Shown here piece after piece: positions 54,130 through 61,389 of a DNA stretch of 64,000 bases. A program made the translations under genes and the position numbers. Origin of the DNA: JAJXTN01 sp038230895 (GTDB taxonomy: Bacteria; Patescibacteriota; Saccharimonadia; Saccharimonadales; UBA4665); contig JBBRMJ010000001.1 of NCBI GenBank assembly GCA_038230895.1, forward strand, positions 65,466 through 129,465, written 5' to 3'. The notes under the pieces were generated by a model. It saw only the letters and a list, made by a program, of their open reading frames with translations. It did not search any database and had not been told where the DNA came from. How positions within the stretch are numbered: position 1 is the stretch's first letter; every line of letters begins with the position of its first letter.

Positions 54130-55041
54130 ATGAAAACTTCGTATACCCAAGAGAGTGTCAGTGCGTTTTTGGAGAAACTAGAGCACGCAAATCCTGTATC
54201 GATAACCAAGTTGGCAGAAGGCCACATTTCTCAGGCATTTGGCTTCGAAACTGAATCAGGCGATAGTTTAGTGCTCCGCATATCTAACGATGAATCAGGA
54301 TTTGCAGCAGATCAACATGCGGCAAACGTATTAGGTTCGAGTATGCCGGTACCTCGTGTTTTTGATATAAATTCATACGATACTGAGTCGTTTTACTGTA
54401 TTTCGGCTCGTGCGATGGGCAAAACCACTAACCTGCTCGACGAACATGAGCTTGCATTAGCCCTGCCTGACATCAGACAAACACTAGCAAATATTTATCT
54501 TTACGATGTCTCTGGAACGAATGGCTATGGTCATATCGATATCAAATCTGGTAATGCGAGTCATGACTCGTGGAAGTCAGCAGTAAGTGACAAAATCGAA
54601 ATGGCTGGCGTAGAGGTATATAAACAAAACGCTGCAAATTTAGGCATTGCACCCGGATTAATCGATAAATTCTTCGCACAGTATCGTGACAACTTAGCTT
54701 TCGCCTCTGAGACGAGGCGGCTCCTTCATGGTGACCCGGCCTTCGATAACATGCTGGTCGAGGGCGATAAGGTTACCGCTGTTATCGATTGGGCACAGAT
54801 GGGTTATGGCGACTGGGTGAGCGACTTTGCACACTTGGACTTCTGGTGGCCTGGACGATATGGAGACATCAAAACTTTTGCTACGCAGTACAACTTGGAT
54901 AATGACAATCTAGATGAGCGTATAGCCTTGTATTGGGCTGCGAATGCCCTGTGGACCATCGAATTTGCCGACACCACCAAAAGTAAAAGTGTCAGCGCTT
55001 GGTTAAAAGAGCACCTAAAAGAGAAGCTGATCCAAACCTAG
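54130..55041 (+). CDS. aminoglycoside phosphotransferase-family kinase
   Basis: 303 residues. An APH-type fold: LRISNDESGFAADQHAANVL (nucleotide-binding lobe), the Brenner-type HGDPAFDNMLVEGDK loop with catalytic Asp and metal-binding Asn (about 197), and VIDWAQMGYGDWVSDFAHLD. Closest in style to hygromycin/homoserine-type kinases. It could phosphorylate an antibiotic or a small metabolite; the sequence does not decide. It is the first gene of the accessory block. Confidence 0.88.
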   Translation: MKTSYTQESVSAFLEKLEHANPVSITKLAEGHISQAFGFETESGDSLVLRISNDESGFAADQHAANVLGSSMPVPRVFDINSYDTESFYCISARAMGKTTNLLDEHELALALPDIRQTLANIYLYDVSGTNGYGHIDIKSGNASHDSWKSAVSDKIEMAGVEVYKQNAANLGIAPGLIDKFFAQYRDNLAFASETRRLLHGDPAFDNMLVEGDKVTAVIDWAQMGYGDWVSDFAHLDFWWPGRYGDIKTFATQYNLDNDNLDERIALYWAANALWTIEFADTTKSKSVSAWLKEHLKEKLIQT

Positions 55042-55085
55042 TATAGAATAGCCCATGATGAGAGGGCTAATGTGAGGCTTATACT

Positions 55086-55112
55086 TGGTGACCCTGCCCT
55101 ACTCGATTTATA
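55086..55112. repeat. tRNA-end-like repeat, copy 1
   Basis: TGGTGACCCT at the left and CGATTTATA at the right, 22/27 identical to the copy at 58149. Read on the minus strand it ends AGGGTCACCA like a tRNA 3' end. It lies 32 nt past the stop of the Nudix gene. Confidence 0.5.
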
Positions 55113-55143
55113 AGCAAACTGTGCGAGAAATTATTAGATGGAA

Positions 55144-55578
55144 TCAACTCTTGTCTTCAACTTTTGTGATTGCGTCGTAAATCCATTCAACTCGCAATTT
55201 CCCGTCACGCCTCATAATCGTAATCTCTTCATAGCTAAACCACCCAGCGTCAAGTATCTCATCTTCTTGAATATTCAACTCCCCACCGACTATATAAGCA
55301 CTAAATGCATGCCTCACAGGCGACTCAATTGTTTCGTGGTATATGCCAATCTTATTATCAAGTTCAACATCGTAGCCCGTCTCTTCTTTCGCTTCACGGA
55401 TGGCGGCATTTTCAATGGTCTCACCCTTATCCAAGTAACCTGCGGGGAGGTTCCACAGACCATAAACTTTAGGTTGCTTTTCTTGCACCAAAAGATACTT
55501 TCCATCACCTTGCCGTATTACACAGCCAGCGACTACTTTTGACCAAGCAATACTAGCTTCCCATTCTTTTTGGTTCAT
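55144..55578 (-). CDS. Nudix hydrolase
   Basis: 144 residues. Nudix box AGYLDKGETIENAAIREAKE-ETGYD near 50-73. The N-terminal AGCVIRQGDGKYLLVQE and the WNLPAG segment resemble ADP-ribose/NADH-type hydrolases. Substrate unknown. Spaced from its neighbours by repeat-containing gaps. Confidence 0.92.
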   Translation of the reverse strand: MNQKEWEASIAWSKVVAGCVIRQGDGKYLLVQEKQPKVYGLWNLPAGYLDKGETIENAAIREAKEETGYDVELDNKIGIYHETIESPVRHAFSAYIVGGELNIQEDEILDAGWFSYEEITIMRRDGKLRVEWIYDAITKVEDKS

Positions 55579-55690
55579 ATTCTATATCTTAACAAATTGA
55601 ATCGGTGAATTGAACTATTTAACAGATAGGAGTGGGCAGTAAATTCCAATGCGCGCAATTTATAACAAAATCTCATCTGGAATTATCTTA

Positions 55691-55718
55691 TAGTGACCCC
55701 TACCCCTATCGATTTGTA
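55691..55718. repeat. tRNA-end-like repeat, copy 2
   Basis: TAGTGACCCCTA then CCCCTA and TCGATTTGTA. The first 12 bases match the tRNA-Glu 3' end (61065) at 11 of 12, and TCGA follows at the same distance as in the tRNA T loop. It lies 42 nt past the NYN gene stop. Confidence 0.5.
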
Positions 55719-55759
55719 CGGCTGGAGTATTCAAATCGTCCTATGGAACGATGCACTAA

Positions 55760-56353
55760 CTAAGCTTTGTACTTCTGAACGAGTGGCAGCGTAATCGTTC
55801 TCGTAATATCCGACGCCTTAGTAAGTGCATAGATTGGACGAGTTTCGTAACCAATGTGCATTAGCTTTGCACCGAGTTTATTAGCGGCGATAAAAGCGGG
55901 CAGTAAATCAGTATCTGCACTAATGATGACAACTTCTGTCTCGCTGTTAGCTTCTAATACCATTCTTACAGCAAGCCCAACATCCACACCCTTTTCCGCT
56001 AACTTCCATGTTTGATGCGAACAATTTTCGCATGGGTCAGATTCTCTGGCTCGCAAATAGCCAACTTTGATAAAACTTATCTTTTGCTGTTGTATCTGAT
56101 TCACGAAACGTGACTGAGCTTTAATGGCATTTTCTGACTTACGCTTCAAATCTTCAGATTGTTCATAAAGCCGTAGTCTCGCGCCAAACCATAGAATTTC
56201 CGACGGCAAGTTGTCTGCCAATAGTTCCTCTAAGAGGCCTCGAAAATTAAAGCCCTCAACCGTTGAGCGCGATGCTTTATTATCATTGTTGCCAAGCATC
56301 TGACGAATGCCGTATACAAGATTCTCCCCATCAATAAGTACTATTCGCCTCAT
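55760..56353 (-). CDS. NYN-domain (PIN-like) nuclease, LabA-type
   Basis: 197 residues from ATG 56353; a longer TTG-started frame runs back into the leader hairpin. Acidic residues of the PIN-like site are visible (RIVLIDGENL at the start, VVIISADTDLLPAF near 155), plus a small C-x2-C...H cluster (PCENCSHQTW) that may bind zinc. Related proteins cleave RNA or process tRNA or defence transcripts. Its target is unknown. Confidence 0.85.
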   Translation of the reverse strand: MRRIVLIDGENLVYGIRQMLGNNDNKASRSTVEGFNFRGLLEELLADNLPSEILWFGARLRLYEQSEDLKRKSENAIKAQSRFVNQIQQQKISFIKVGYLRARESDPCENCSHQTWKLAEKGVDVGLAVRMVLEANSETEVVIISADTDLLPAFIAANKLGAKLMHIGYETRPIYALTKASDITRTITLPLVQKYKA

Positions 56354-56370
56354 GCTCTTAATTCTAACAA

Positions 56371-56408
56371 AATAAAAGACCTCACGAGAACTTTCGTCCA
56401 AATGAGGT
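56371..56408 (-). terminator. terminator-like hairpin in the NYN leader
   Basis: On the minus strand ACCTC...GAGGT encloses ACGA-AAGTTC-TCGT and is followed by CTTTTATTTT. It begins about 5 nt into the transcript from the promoter at 56420-56447, between that promoter and the NYN start, so it can act as an attenuator. It could also end the SDR transcript. Confidence 0.7.
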
Positions 56409-56419
56409 GCAGTAATTAA

Positions 56420-56447
56420 AGTATAGCATTCTTGACTAACTAGTCAA
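56420..56447 (-). promoter_or_regulatory. NYN promoter with palindromic -35 region
   Basis: TTGACT (56442-56447), a 16-nt spacer and TATACT (56420-56425). The -35 lies inside the inverted repeat TTGACTA-n2-TAGTCAA (56432-56447), a likely operator. The remaining gap to 56638 holds a 7-bp inverted repeat (CAGGGTG/CACCCTG) and no gene. Confidence 0.7.
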
Positions 56448-56638
56448 TAGGTTACATTAAATTAAGTCGAGATACAGGGTGCGAATCGAGCTAATTAACA
56501 AATACGAAAAACACCCTGGCTCCTATATTGTACTTTGGGTGCCAATTCTAATTTGTAGTCCTCCCCGTTACAGGCAAACTAGCCTGCGTAATCTGCTCCG
56601 CCTTGTAGAGTAGAACCTACAGCAGAGGCTAAGCATGC

Positions 56639-57298
56639 TTAGAGAGAACCACGCTCCATAACTTCTTCATAAAATGGTTCGGCTTGTTTTAGAACTCGAC
56701 TGACGAGATGCTCAGCAACCTTGGCGGGTTCCAGAAACTCATCATATACTGCTGGTTGATTGCCATCCCAGAATGGGGTCTTCATTCCACCAGGCATAAA
56801 TAAGGCGACTCTTGCCCCAGAACCTAATCTTTCACTTTCCAGACCGAGGCTACGCGTAAAGCCCACCTGTGCATGTTTAGTTCCAGCATAAACCGCTTCA
56901 TCTTTACGAGCCTTAAAGCCAGTAGTTGAACTTACGACAACAAAATAACTCGTTTCTGTACGCTCAACCATGACACTAAAGGCTGCCTGAGCTGCTGGCA
57001 ACACATTGCCGAAGTTAACGGCTGCCATCACTGCTGGCTCAGGTTGTTCTGTAAAGTCACCGTTGTAGCCGTAGCCAGACACCCACCAGAAGTTTAGTGC
57101 CGTCTTGCTAAGCTCCTTGACCTTCTCAGCGAGTTGCAACGACTCTTCCGCAGAAGATAGGTCAACGCGCATACCATTACCGTGTTCAGCTTCGTCATAG
57201 CTGCGACCGACCACAAATGTGTCATGCCCTGCTTCTTGGAGGGCCAGCGCAATTTCTCTACCAAGCCCATGGGTTCCACCCACGATAATATTCATCAT
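56639..57298 (-). CDS. short-chain dehydrogenase/reductase-like protein
   Basis: 219 residues from ATG 57298 (ATG 57295 directly follows); the frame is open further upstream but reads poorly. MNIIVGGTHGLGREIALALQ is the Rossmann glycine motif. VVSSTTGFKARKDEAVYAGTKHA carries the Ser, Tyr and Lys of the SDR site (YxxxK present as YAGTK). It should use NAD(P)H on an unknown substrate. Confidence 0.9.
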   Translation of the reverse strand: MMNIIVGGTHGLGREIALALQEAGHDTFVVGRSYDEAEHGNGMRVDLSSAEESLQLAEKVKELSKTALNFWWVSGYGYNGDFTEQPEPAVMAAVNFGNVLPAAQAAFSVMVERTETSYFVVVSSTTGFKARKDEAVYAGTKHAQVGFTRSLGLESERLGSGARVALFMPGGMKTPFWDGNQPAVYDEFLEPAKVAEHLVSRVLKQAEPFYEEVMERGSL

Positions 57299-57361
57299 GC
57301 GCCTGATTATAGCAGCTAGTCTAAGAGAATCGAACTCGCTTAACAGATGAGGAATCGGAGC

Positions 57362-57390
57362 AAAATAAAAAGACGCCAATACTTAGCGTC
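57362..57390 (-). terminator. intrinsic terminator after the toxin gene
   Basis: On the minus strand GACGC-taagtattg-GCGTC is followed by TTTTTATTTT. It separates the toxin-antitoxin transcript from the SDR gene. Confidence 0.85.
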
Positions 57391-57412
57391 CTTAACAATC
57401 TGTGATCTCCTT

Positions 57413-57428
57413 TGGTGACCCCTACGGG
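57413..57428. repeat. tRNA-end-like repeat, copy 3 (short)
   Basis: TGGTGACCCCTACGGG matches the 3' terminal part of a tRNA (CCA, discriminator, acceptor and first T-stem bases) but no T loop follows. It shares its first 12 bases exactly with tRNA-Glu at 61065. Confidence 0.5.
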
Positions 57429-57523
57429 ACTTACCTGGAACACCCATGCCTAGGCTTGACTGAACTGGTTGCCGAGCTTAAGGAGTTCGATGATGTTTAG
57501 GAGTGAACTAACATGACAACTCA

Positions 57524-57808
57524 CTAACTTCTGAGCTGGAGTCGTTTGGGCGCGGATACGTACACAGTTGAGCGGTGCTGTATGACAAAAACATAAATCA
57601 CATTTTCATCGATTCTAAAGATAACACGGTATCCCCCGACACGGAGCTTGCGGTAGCCTCTTAATGATCGGCGCAGTGGCCTGCTATATAATTCTGGGCG
57701 AGACATGAGTTTAGCTTCGATTGCATGCTTAATCTCAGTCTTCCAAGGCTCCAAAATAGCAGGTAGATCCGTTTTAACGACCTCGTCAGCGTATAAAACT
57801 TCGTACAT
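57524..57808 (-). CDS. RelE/ParE-superfamily toxin
   Basis: 94 residues. The family core is present: YADEVVKTDLPAILEPWKTEI, PELYSRPLRRSLRGYRKLRVGGYRVIFRIDENVIYVFVIQHRSTVY. Such toxins cut mRNA on the ribosome or poison gyrase. It follows the antitoxin stop directly (adjacent codons) in the usual antitoxin-first order. Confidence 0.9.
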   Translation of the reverse strand: MYEVLYADEVVKTDLPAILEPWKTEIKHAIEAKLMSRPELYSRPLRRSLRGYRKLRVGGYRVIFRIDENVIYVFVIQHRSTVYVSAPKRLQLRS

Positions 57809-58033
57809 CTAATTCTTGAAGACATCGGTGTGGGCGTGGAATGTGGTGCCTTTGCGGTCTCGGGTGGTAGTGATTTCATCCCAAATATCATCTTCTTCAA
57901 CTTCCATTCCGATTTCCATTAAGCGAACCGCTTTAGTTGCGGCTGGCATTTGATCTCGCTTCGCAACGGTCTGCAGGGCTATCTTCATATCGTCTGAAAG
58001 ACTTATATTGAGACGTGTTTTGTCTGTACTCAT
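57809..58033 (-). CDS. antitoxin, ribbon-helix-helix type
   Basis: 74 residues. The N-terminus TRLNISLSDDMKIALQTVAK fits a ribbon-helix-helix DNA-binding domain. The C-terminal part (EEDDIWDEITTTRDRKGTTF) should wrap the toxin. Directly upstream are repeated AAGTGTA sites that overlap its promoter. Confidence 0.88.
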   Translation of the reverse strand: MSTDKTRLNISLSDDMKIALQTVAKRDQMPAATKAVRLMEIGMEVEEDDIWDEITTTRDRKGTTFHAHTDVFKN

Positions 58034-58039
58034 GTATCA

Positions 58040-58067
58040 AGTGTACCAAAAGTGTATCACTTGTCAA
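58040..58067 (-). promoter_or_regulatory. toxin-antitoxin promoter and operator
   Basis: TTGACA (58062-58067), a 16-nt spacer and TACACT (58040-58045). The start would be at about 58033, the ATG itself, so the message is probably leaderless. Direct and inverted AAGTG boxes at 58038-58063 overlap both promoter elements. Confidence 0.7.
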
Positions 58068-58147
58068 TTGCCTCAACTAGCCTGGTGGAGTGGGAGTATA
58101 TCTGGAATGATCACAAAAGACTGACACCGCCCCTTAAACGTAAGAAA

Positions 58148-58243
58148 ATGGTGACCCTAGACCACCCGATTTATAGGTCAATCGTAGCGAAAATCATAAG
58201 GTGGGATGAGATATTGAAGGGTTTTGAATGGAATTTAGTGTAG
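58148..58243 (+). other. possible 31-residue ORF containing repeat copy 4
   Basis: ATG 58148 to TAG 58241, reading MVTLDHPIYRSIVAKIIRW onward. The first ~22 residues resemble the plus-strand translation at 55085 (LVTLPYSIYKQTVREIIRW), mostly with silent or conservative changes. No clear ribosome binding site. It may be a conserved micro-ORF or a gene remnant. Confidence 0.3.
58149..58175. repeat. tRNA-end-like repeat, copy 4
   Basis: TGGTGACCCT then CGATTTATA at the right end, 22/27 identical to 55086-55112. It lies 60 nt past the permease stop. Confidence 0.5.
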
Positions 58244-59398
58244 GTGCTGATGAACTTGTTTATCAGGCTTCGTATCCATCATTCTAAGCATTTTTGGTCC
58301 ACCCGTTCTCAGAAATCGCCACACTAGAGCAGTGCTAATGAGCAGGAAAATTATGTTAAGCACAAAGGTGTAGTTAAAAGTAATGCTTGGCTCAAGAACC
58401 GTGGCGTTTCTTAATGTTGGTGTGATACGAAGTAGCCAAAAGAGAAGCTCAACTAAGTATCCAGCACCAACCATAGCGACATAGAAGGTTATAAATAGAA
58501 AAGCGGCCATTTTCATACCATAGTACTTTTTGTAAATCCTAAGGATTGGAAAAACTATCAGGTCGGCGAAGATAAATGCCACGACTCCACCGAAGCTAAT
58601 CCCTCCATTCCATAGCACTGCGGCTAGGGGAATATTACCAACGCTACATACAAAAGAAACAACTGCAATAAGAGGTCCAATCAACGGTCCCCATAATGCC
58701 GATAGCAATGGGTGTGATGTTATGAAAAGTTTCTCAAAGAAACTAGTGGGCACCCATGCGGCTATTGCACCTGCTATTAGTAATCCGATCACTAAATCTT
58801 TCCAAACACTGACCCAATCCATGACGTAGAAGTGGCTCGTGGCTGTTCTGCCTTCGTCTGATTTCAGTTTGTTGAATAGAGGCTCATTACCCTTCACCGC
58901 CATATCGTCCATCATGGCATGACCCTCCATCTTACCCTGTAAGCCTTTTTCAGCTTGTGTTGTCGCTACAGCAACCATCTTTGGAGTCAAATATCTTCGG
59001 AACAGCACCGCTAGTATCACAATCATGATTGGACCACCAACGAACTCTGAGGCGGCGAACTGCCAGCCGAGTAACACAACTAGAATAACGGCTATCTCAA
59101 TTACAAGATTAGTGCTGGCTATTTCAAATGCCATAGCGGCAGTAAAGTTCGCACCTTTCTTAACTAATGACCGCGCTAGGGCAACGGCGGCGTAAGAACA
59201 AGATGAAGAAGCCGCCCCAAGAGCCGTAGCAAAAGCGAGTGTTTTAGGCTTGTCATCAGGCAGTAATTTGCTCATTTGCTTTTTACTAACCACAGCTTGA
59301 ATAGCACCTGAGATTGCAAAGCCAAGTATAAGCGGCCAGAGTATCTCCCAGCCCATGCTAAATGACATTGTCAATGCGTGGCGAATTGGTTCTAACAT
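58235..59398 (-). CDS. permease (SO_0444 / DUF318-type) of a metal cassette
   Basis: 387 residues with about eight to ten hydrophobic spans. Two homologous halves carry AxxAxxxSSCSYAAVALARSL (about 55-75) and SVGNIPLAAVLWNGG (about 265), typical of the permease family implicated in copper/zinc or arsenical efflux. A His- and Met-rich loop and the His-rich end (KQVHQHLH) support metal binding. A CsoR-like repressor follows two genes upstream. Confidence 0.88.
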   Translation of the reverse strand: MLEPIRHALTMSFSMGWEILWPLILGFAISGAIQAVVSKKQMSKLLPDDKPKTLAFATALGAASSSCSYAAVALARSLVKKGANFTAAMAFEIASTNLVIEIAVILVVLLGWQFAASEFVGGPIMIVILAVLFRRYLTPKMVAVATTQAEKGLQGKMEGHAMMDDMAVKGNEPLFNKLKSDEGRTATSHFYVMDWVSVWKDLVIGLLIAGAIAAWVPTSFFEKLFITSHPLLSALWGPLIGPLIAVVSFVCSVGNIPLAAVLWNGGISFGGVVAFIFADLIVFPILRIYKKYYGMKMAAFLFITFYVAMVGAGYLVELLFWLLRITPTLRNATVLEPSITFNYTFVLNIIFLLISTALVWRFLRTGGPKMLRMMDTKPDKQVHQHLH

Positions 59399-59405
59399 TT
59401 CTGTA

Positions 59406-59648
59406 CTAAGCCTTTAGGTCTTTCTTCTTCTCGTCAAACTCTTTTTTATCTATCTCACCCTTTGCGTAACGATTTTTAAGTATCTCAAGCGCTGAGTTTT
59501 CGTTACCTTTACTCTGGTTACTACGGGCTAGATAATGTACTACTAACACAATACCTAAAAACACCAGTGCCATCATAAGAATCATAAATATAAAGCTCCA
59601 TGCGTCATTTCCGCTATTTGCTCCGTGTCCCCAATAATCGTCCATCAT
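59406..59648 (-). CDS. SHOCT-domain small membrane protein
   Basis: 80 residues: Asp/His-containing N-terminus (MMDDYWGHGANSGND), one span (about 18-40) and a C-terminal SHOCT module (ALEILKNRYAKGEIDKKEFDEKKKDL). Such proteins accompany metal-efflux permeases; their exact role is unknown. It lies 8 nt from the permease start. Confidence 0.92.
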   Translation of the reverse strand: MMDDYWGHGANSGNDAWSFIFMILMMALVFLGIVLVVHYLARSNQSKGNENSALEILKNRYAKGEIDKKEFDEKKKDLKA

Positions 59649-59673
59649 AATAATGCCCCTTTCTTAGTTTGTT

Positions 59674-59958
59674 CTATTTACCTCGTATGTGCGTTAGCTC
59701 GTATAAAGTAAGTAGCTCTTGAACGGCTTCTGACTGCTTCTTCTCATCGGTAGAAGTCATTTTGTCCGCAATGTGGGTGCGTAGGTGGTTTTCTAGAATC
59801 AACTTATTAAGTGAGCTGATTGACTTCTGAATGGCAAGGTTCTGGGTGATGATGTCCATACAGTACTTCTCGTCCTCTATCATCTTCTCAACACCTTTAA
59901 GTTGGCCTTGAAGGATTTTAGAACGGTGCAATGCTCGTCGTTTAATATCAGCTATCAT
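59674..59958 (-). CDS. CsoR/RcnR-family metal-sensing repressor
   Basis: 94 residues, all-helical DUF156 fold: HRSKILQGQLKGVEKMIEDE, KYCMDIITQNLA and LENHLRTH. The ligand set is Cys (about 33), His (about 58) and His (about 62). The second site carries His where copper CsoR has Cys, which resembles RcnR/InrS-type cobalt or nickel sensors. Metal identity is therefore open. A palindromic site sits in its own promoter. Confidence 0.92.
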   Translation of the reverse strand: MIADIKRRALHRSKILQGQLKGVEKMIEDEKYCMDIITQNLAIQKSISSLNKLILENHLRTHIADKMTSTDEKKQSEAVQELLTLYELTHIRGK

Positions 59959-59960
59959 AC

Positions 59961-59995
59961 TTGCAATGGTATACCCCTAGGGGGTATCATGTCAA
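59961..59995. promoter_or_regulatory. divergent metal-responsive promoters sharing one operator
   Basis: Palindrome ATACCCCTAGGGGGTAT (59971-59987), the usual CsoR/RcnR G-tract type. Leftward: TTGACA (59990-59995), 16 nt, TATACC (59968-59973), giving a start ~3 nt before the repressor ATG. Rightward: TTGCAA (59961-59966), 18 nt, TATCAT (59985-59990). One bound repressor would silence both directions. Confidence 0.75.
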
Positions 59996-60032
59996 ATGAA
60001 GATATACACCTAAAACGGAGGCAACAACGAGT

Positions 60033-60656
60033 ATGAAATACCTACAATTTGTAAAAACCAAGTGGTTCGTAGCAGTAGCGTGTTTAATACTTGGCGCGGC
60101 AGTTGTCCTGGGTATTCGTTTTGCCACCTATAAGGTTGGCTCCGTACATTACCACGCTAATTTCGCTTTGTACGTCAATGGTCAGCGTGAGGATTTCAAG
60201 GGAATAGGCTACTACACTGAGGTGCAAATGTGTACGCTCAATACTGCTATGGTGCCGTCTGAACGAGCGCATATGCACGATAATGTTAACAATGTCGTCC
60301 ATGTAGAAGACCATTCGGTCACTTGGGGGCAGTTCTTCACCAATCTTGGTTGGATTATGGGTCCGAACTTCATTGTGTCACCTGACGGAAAAATATATTC
60401 GGAAAACAGCGACAATAAACTTAATCTGGTATTGAACGGGCAGGACTACACTAACTATGGCGGTATGCAGAACACCGTTATTAAAGATACCGACAAGCTA
60501 CTTGTTAGCTTTGGAAATGAAAATGCGGCCAGTTTAAAGCAACAATACGGTTCAATTCCGAGTACTGCACAAAAGTACGACACAACGAAAGACCCAGCTA
60601 GTTGTAGTGGCAATCATGGCACAACTATGCATGACCGTCTTATAAATATTATTTAG
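60033..60656 (+). CDS. membrane-anchored His-rich protein of the metal cassette
   Basis: 207 residues: N-terminal span (about 11-31) and exported domain with VHYHANFALYVNGQ (about 38-51) and SERAHMHDNVNNVVHVE (about 77-93), a striking set of His/Met that could bind metal. The C-terminal end has a single Cys followed by SGNHGTTMHD. The GGAGG ribosome binding site is clear. A metal-binding carrier or sink is inferred from the context. Confidence 0.75.
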   Translation: MKYLQFVKTKWFVAVACLILGAAVVLGIRFATYKVGSVHYHANFALYVNGQREDFKGIGYYTEVQMCTLNTAMVPSERAHMHDNVNNVVHVEDHSVTWGQFFTNLGWIMGPNFIVSPDGKIYSENSDNKLNLVLNGQDYTNYGGMQNTVIKDTDKLLVSFGNENAASLKQQYGSIPSTAQKYDTTKDPASCSGNHGTTMHDRLINII

Positions 60657-60665
60657 GAGGAAAAT

Positions 60666-60923
60666 ATGAGTCGGCTGATTTTAGATGTACGAGAGCCACA
60701 AGAATATGCTAGTGGACACGTACAAGGGGCTGTGAATCTACCACCTTCAAAGCTGATGGGCGATTTGGGTGAGCTAGCTGACGTACCTAAAGATACTGAG
60801 ATAATTCTCTACTGTCGGAGTGGTAGCAGGTCGAACGTGGCAATGCAGATACTAAAAATTAAGGGCTATACGAGACTTGTAAATGGTATCAACCAAGGCC
60901 ATGTTGAAACTCAATACATATAA
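60666..60923 (+). CDS. rhodanese-domain protein
   Basis: 85 residues, a single compact rhodanese domain. DVREPQEYASGHVQGAVNLP and the active-site loop ILYCRSGSRSNVA (Cys about 55) are intact. Transfers sulfane sulfur. It starts 9 nt after the His-rich protein with a GGAGG site, so it is the second gene of the rightward metal-controlled unit. Confidence 0.93.
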   Translation: MSRLILDVREPQEYASGHVQGAVNLPPSKLMGDLGELADVPKDTEIILYCRSGSRSNVAMQILKIKGYTRLVNGINQGHVETQYI

Positions 60924-61064
60924 AAACTTAGGCTGAAACCATAGCATAATTATAAGAATTTAACAGATAGAGAAATGCCAGATAATTTATCTAGTGAGAA
61001 GTGTGTAATTTTCAAAATCTAGTTAACAGACTAATATTTTGCAGTTTACTGGAAAACTTTCCTA

Positions 61065-61139
61065 TGGTGACCCCTAGGAGAGTCGAACTCCTCTTGCCAG
61101 GATGAAAACCTAGTGTCCTAACCGATAGACGAAGGGGCC
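61065..61139 (-). tRNA. tRNA-Glu (anticodon UUC)
   Basis: 75 nt with encoded CCA (tgg at 61065-61067). The acceptor GGCCCCT pairs with AGGGGTC. The anticodon arm CTAGG-TTTTCAT-CCTGG gives TTC. The T arm AGGAG-TTCGACT-CTCCT is complete. It marks the right end of the accessory block. Just outside its 5' end lies a small palindrome, TGTCCC-GGT-GGGACA (61144-61158). Confidence 0.95.
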
Positions 61140-61252
61140 AAAATGTCCCGGTGGGACAATTTGTAGACTCGAGCGAAGTGTCATTAGTGAAACTACGTCG
61201 AATCAATATGATTAATTTAACCTGTAAATCTTACCATAACAGAGGAGAAATG

Positions 61253-61284
61253 AAAATCCCCCACTAGTTGGCTGGGAGATTTTC
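61253..61284 (-). terminator. terminator-like hairpin downstream of the surface-protein gene
   Basis: AAAATC-c-CCCA pairs with TGGG-a-GATTTT across a 9-nt loop. T-runs flank it on both strands, so it could serve both directions. It lies about 105 nt past the 61390 stop. Otherwise the 465-bp gap 60924-61389 holds only tRNA-Glu and a degenerate TTAACAGA repeat at 60958 and 61022. Confidence 0.65.
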
Positions 61285-61389
61285 GAGAAGCTGTTTGTTA
61301 TGGGGAGCGGTCAGTCACGAAGCTCGTTACTGGTAGTACCGTAGCACAATTTTGACAATCGCGCTAGTGTTTATCCACAGTTGGTCGTC

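Noticed and set aside
57413..57500. A complete tRNA gene at the short repeat copy 3
   Set aside because: Only the 3' terminal ~17 nt fit a tRNA; no T loop, anticodon arm or matching 5' acceptor follows.
61144..61158. Palindrome TGTCCC-GGT-GGGACA as an operator for tRNA-Glu
   Set aside because: It lies 5 nt outside the tRNA 5' end where a transcript would already have begun, so a processing or terminator-like hairpin is as likely; not enough to call.
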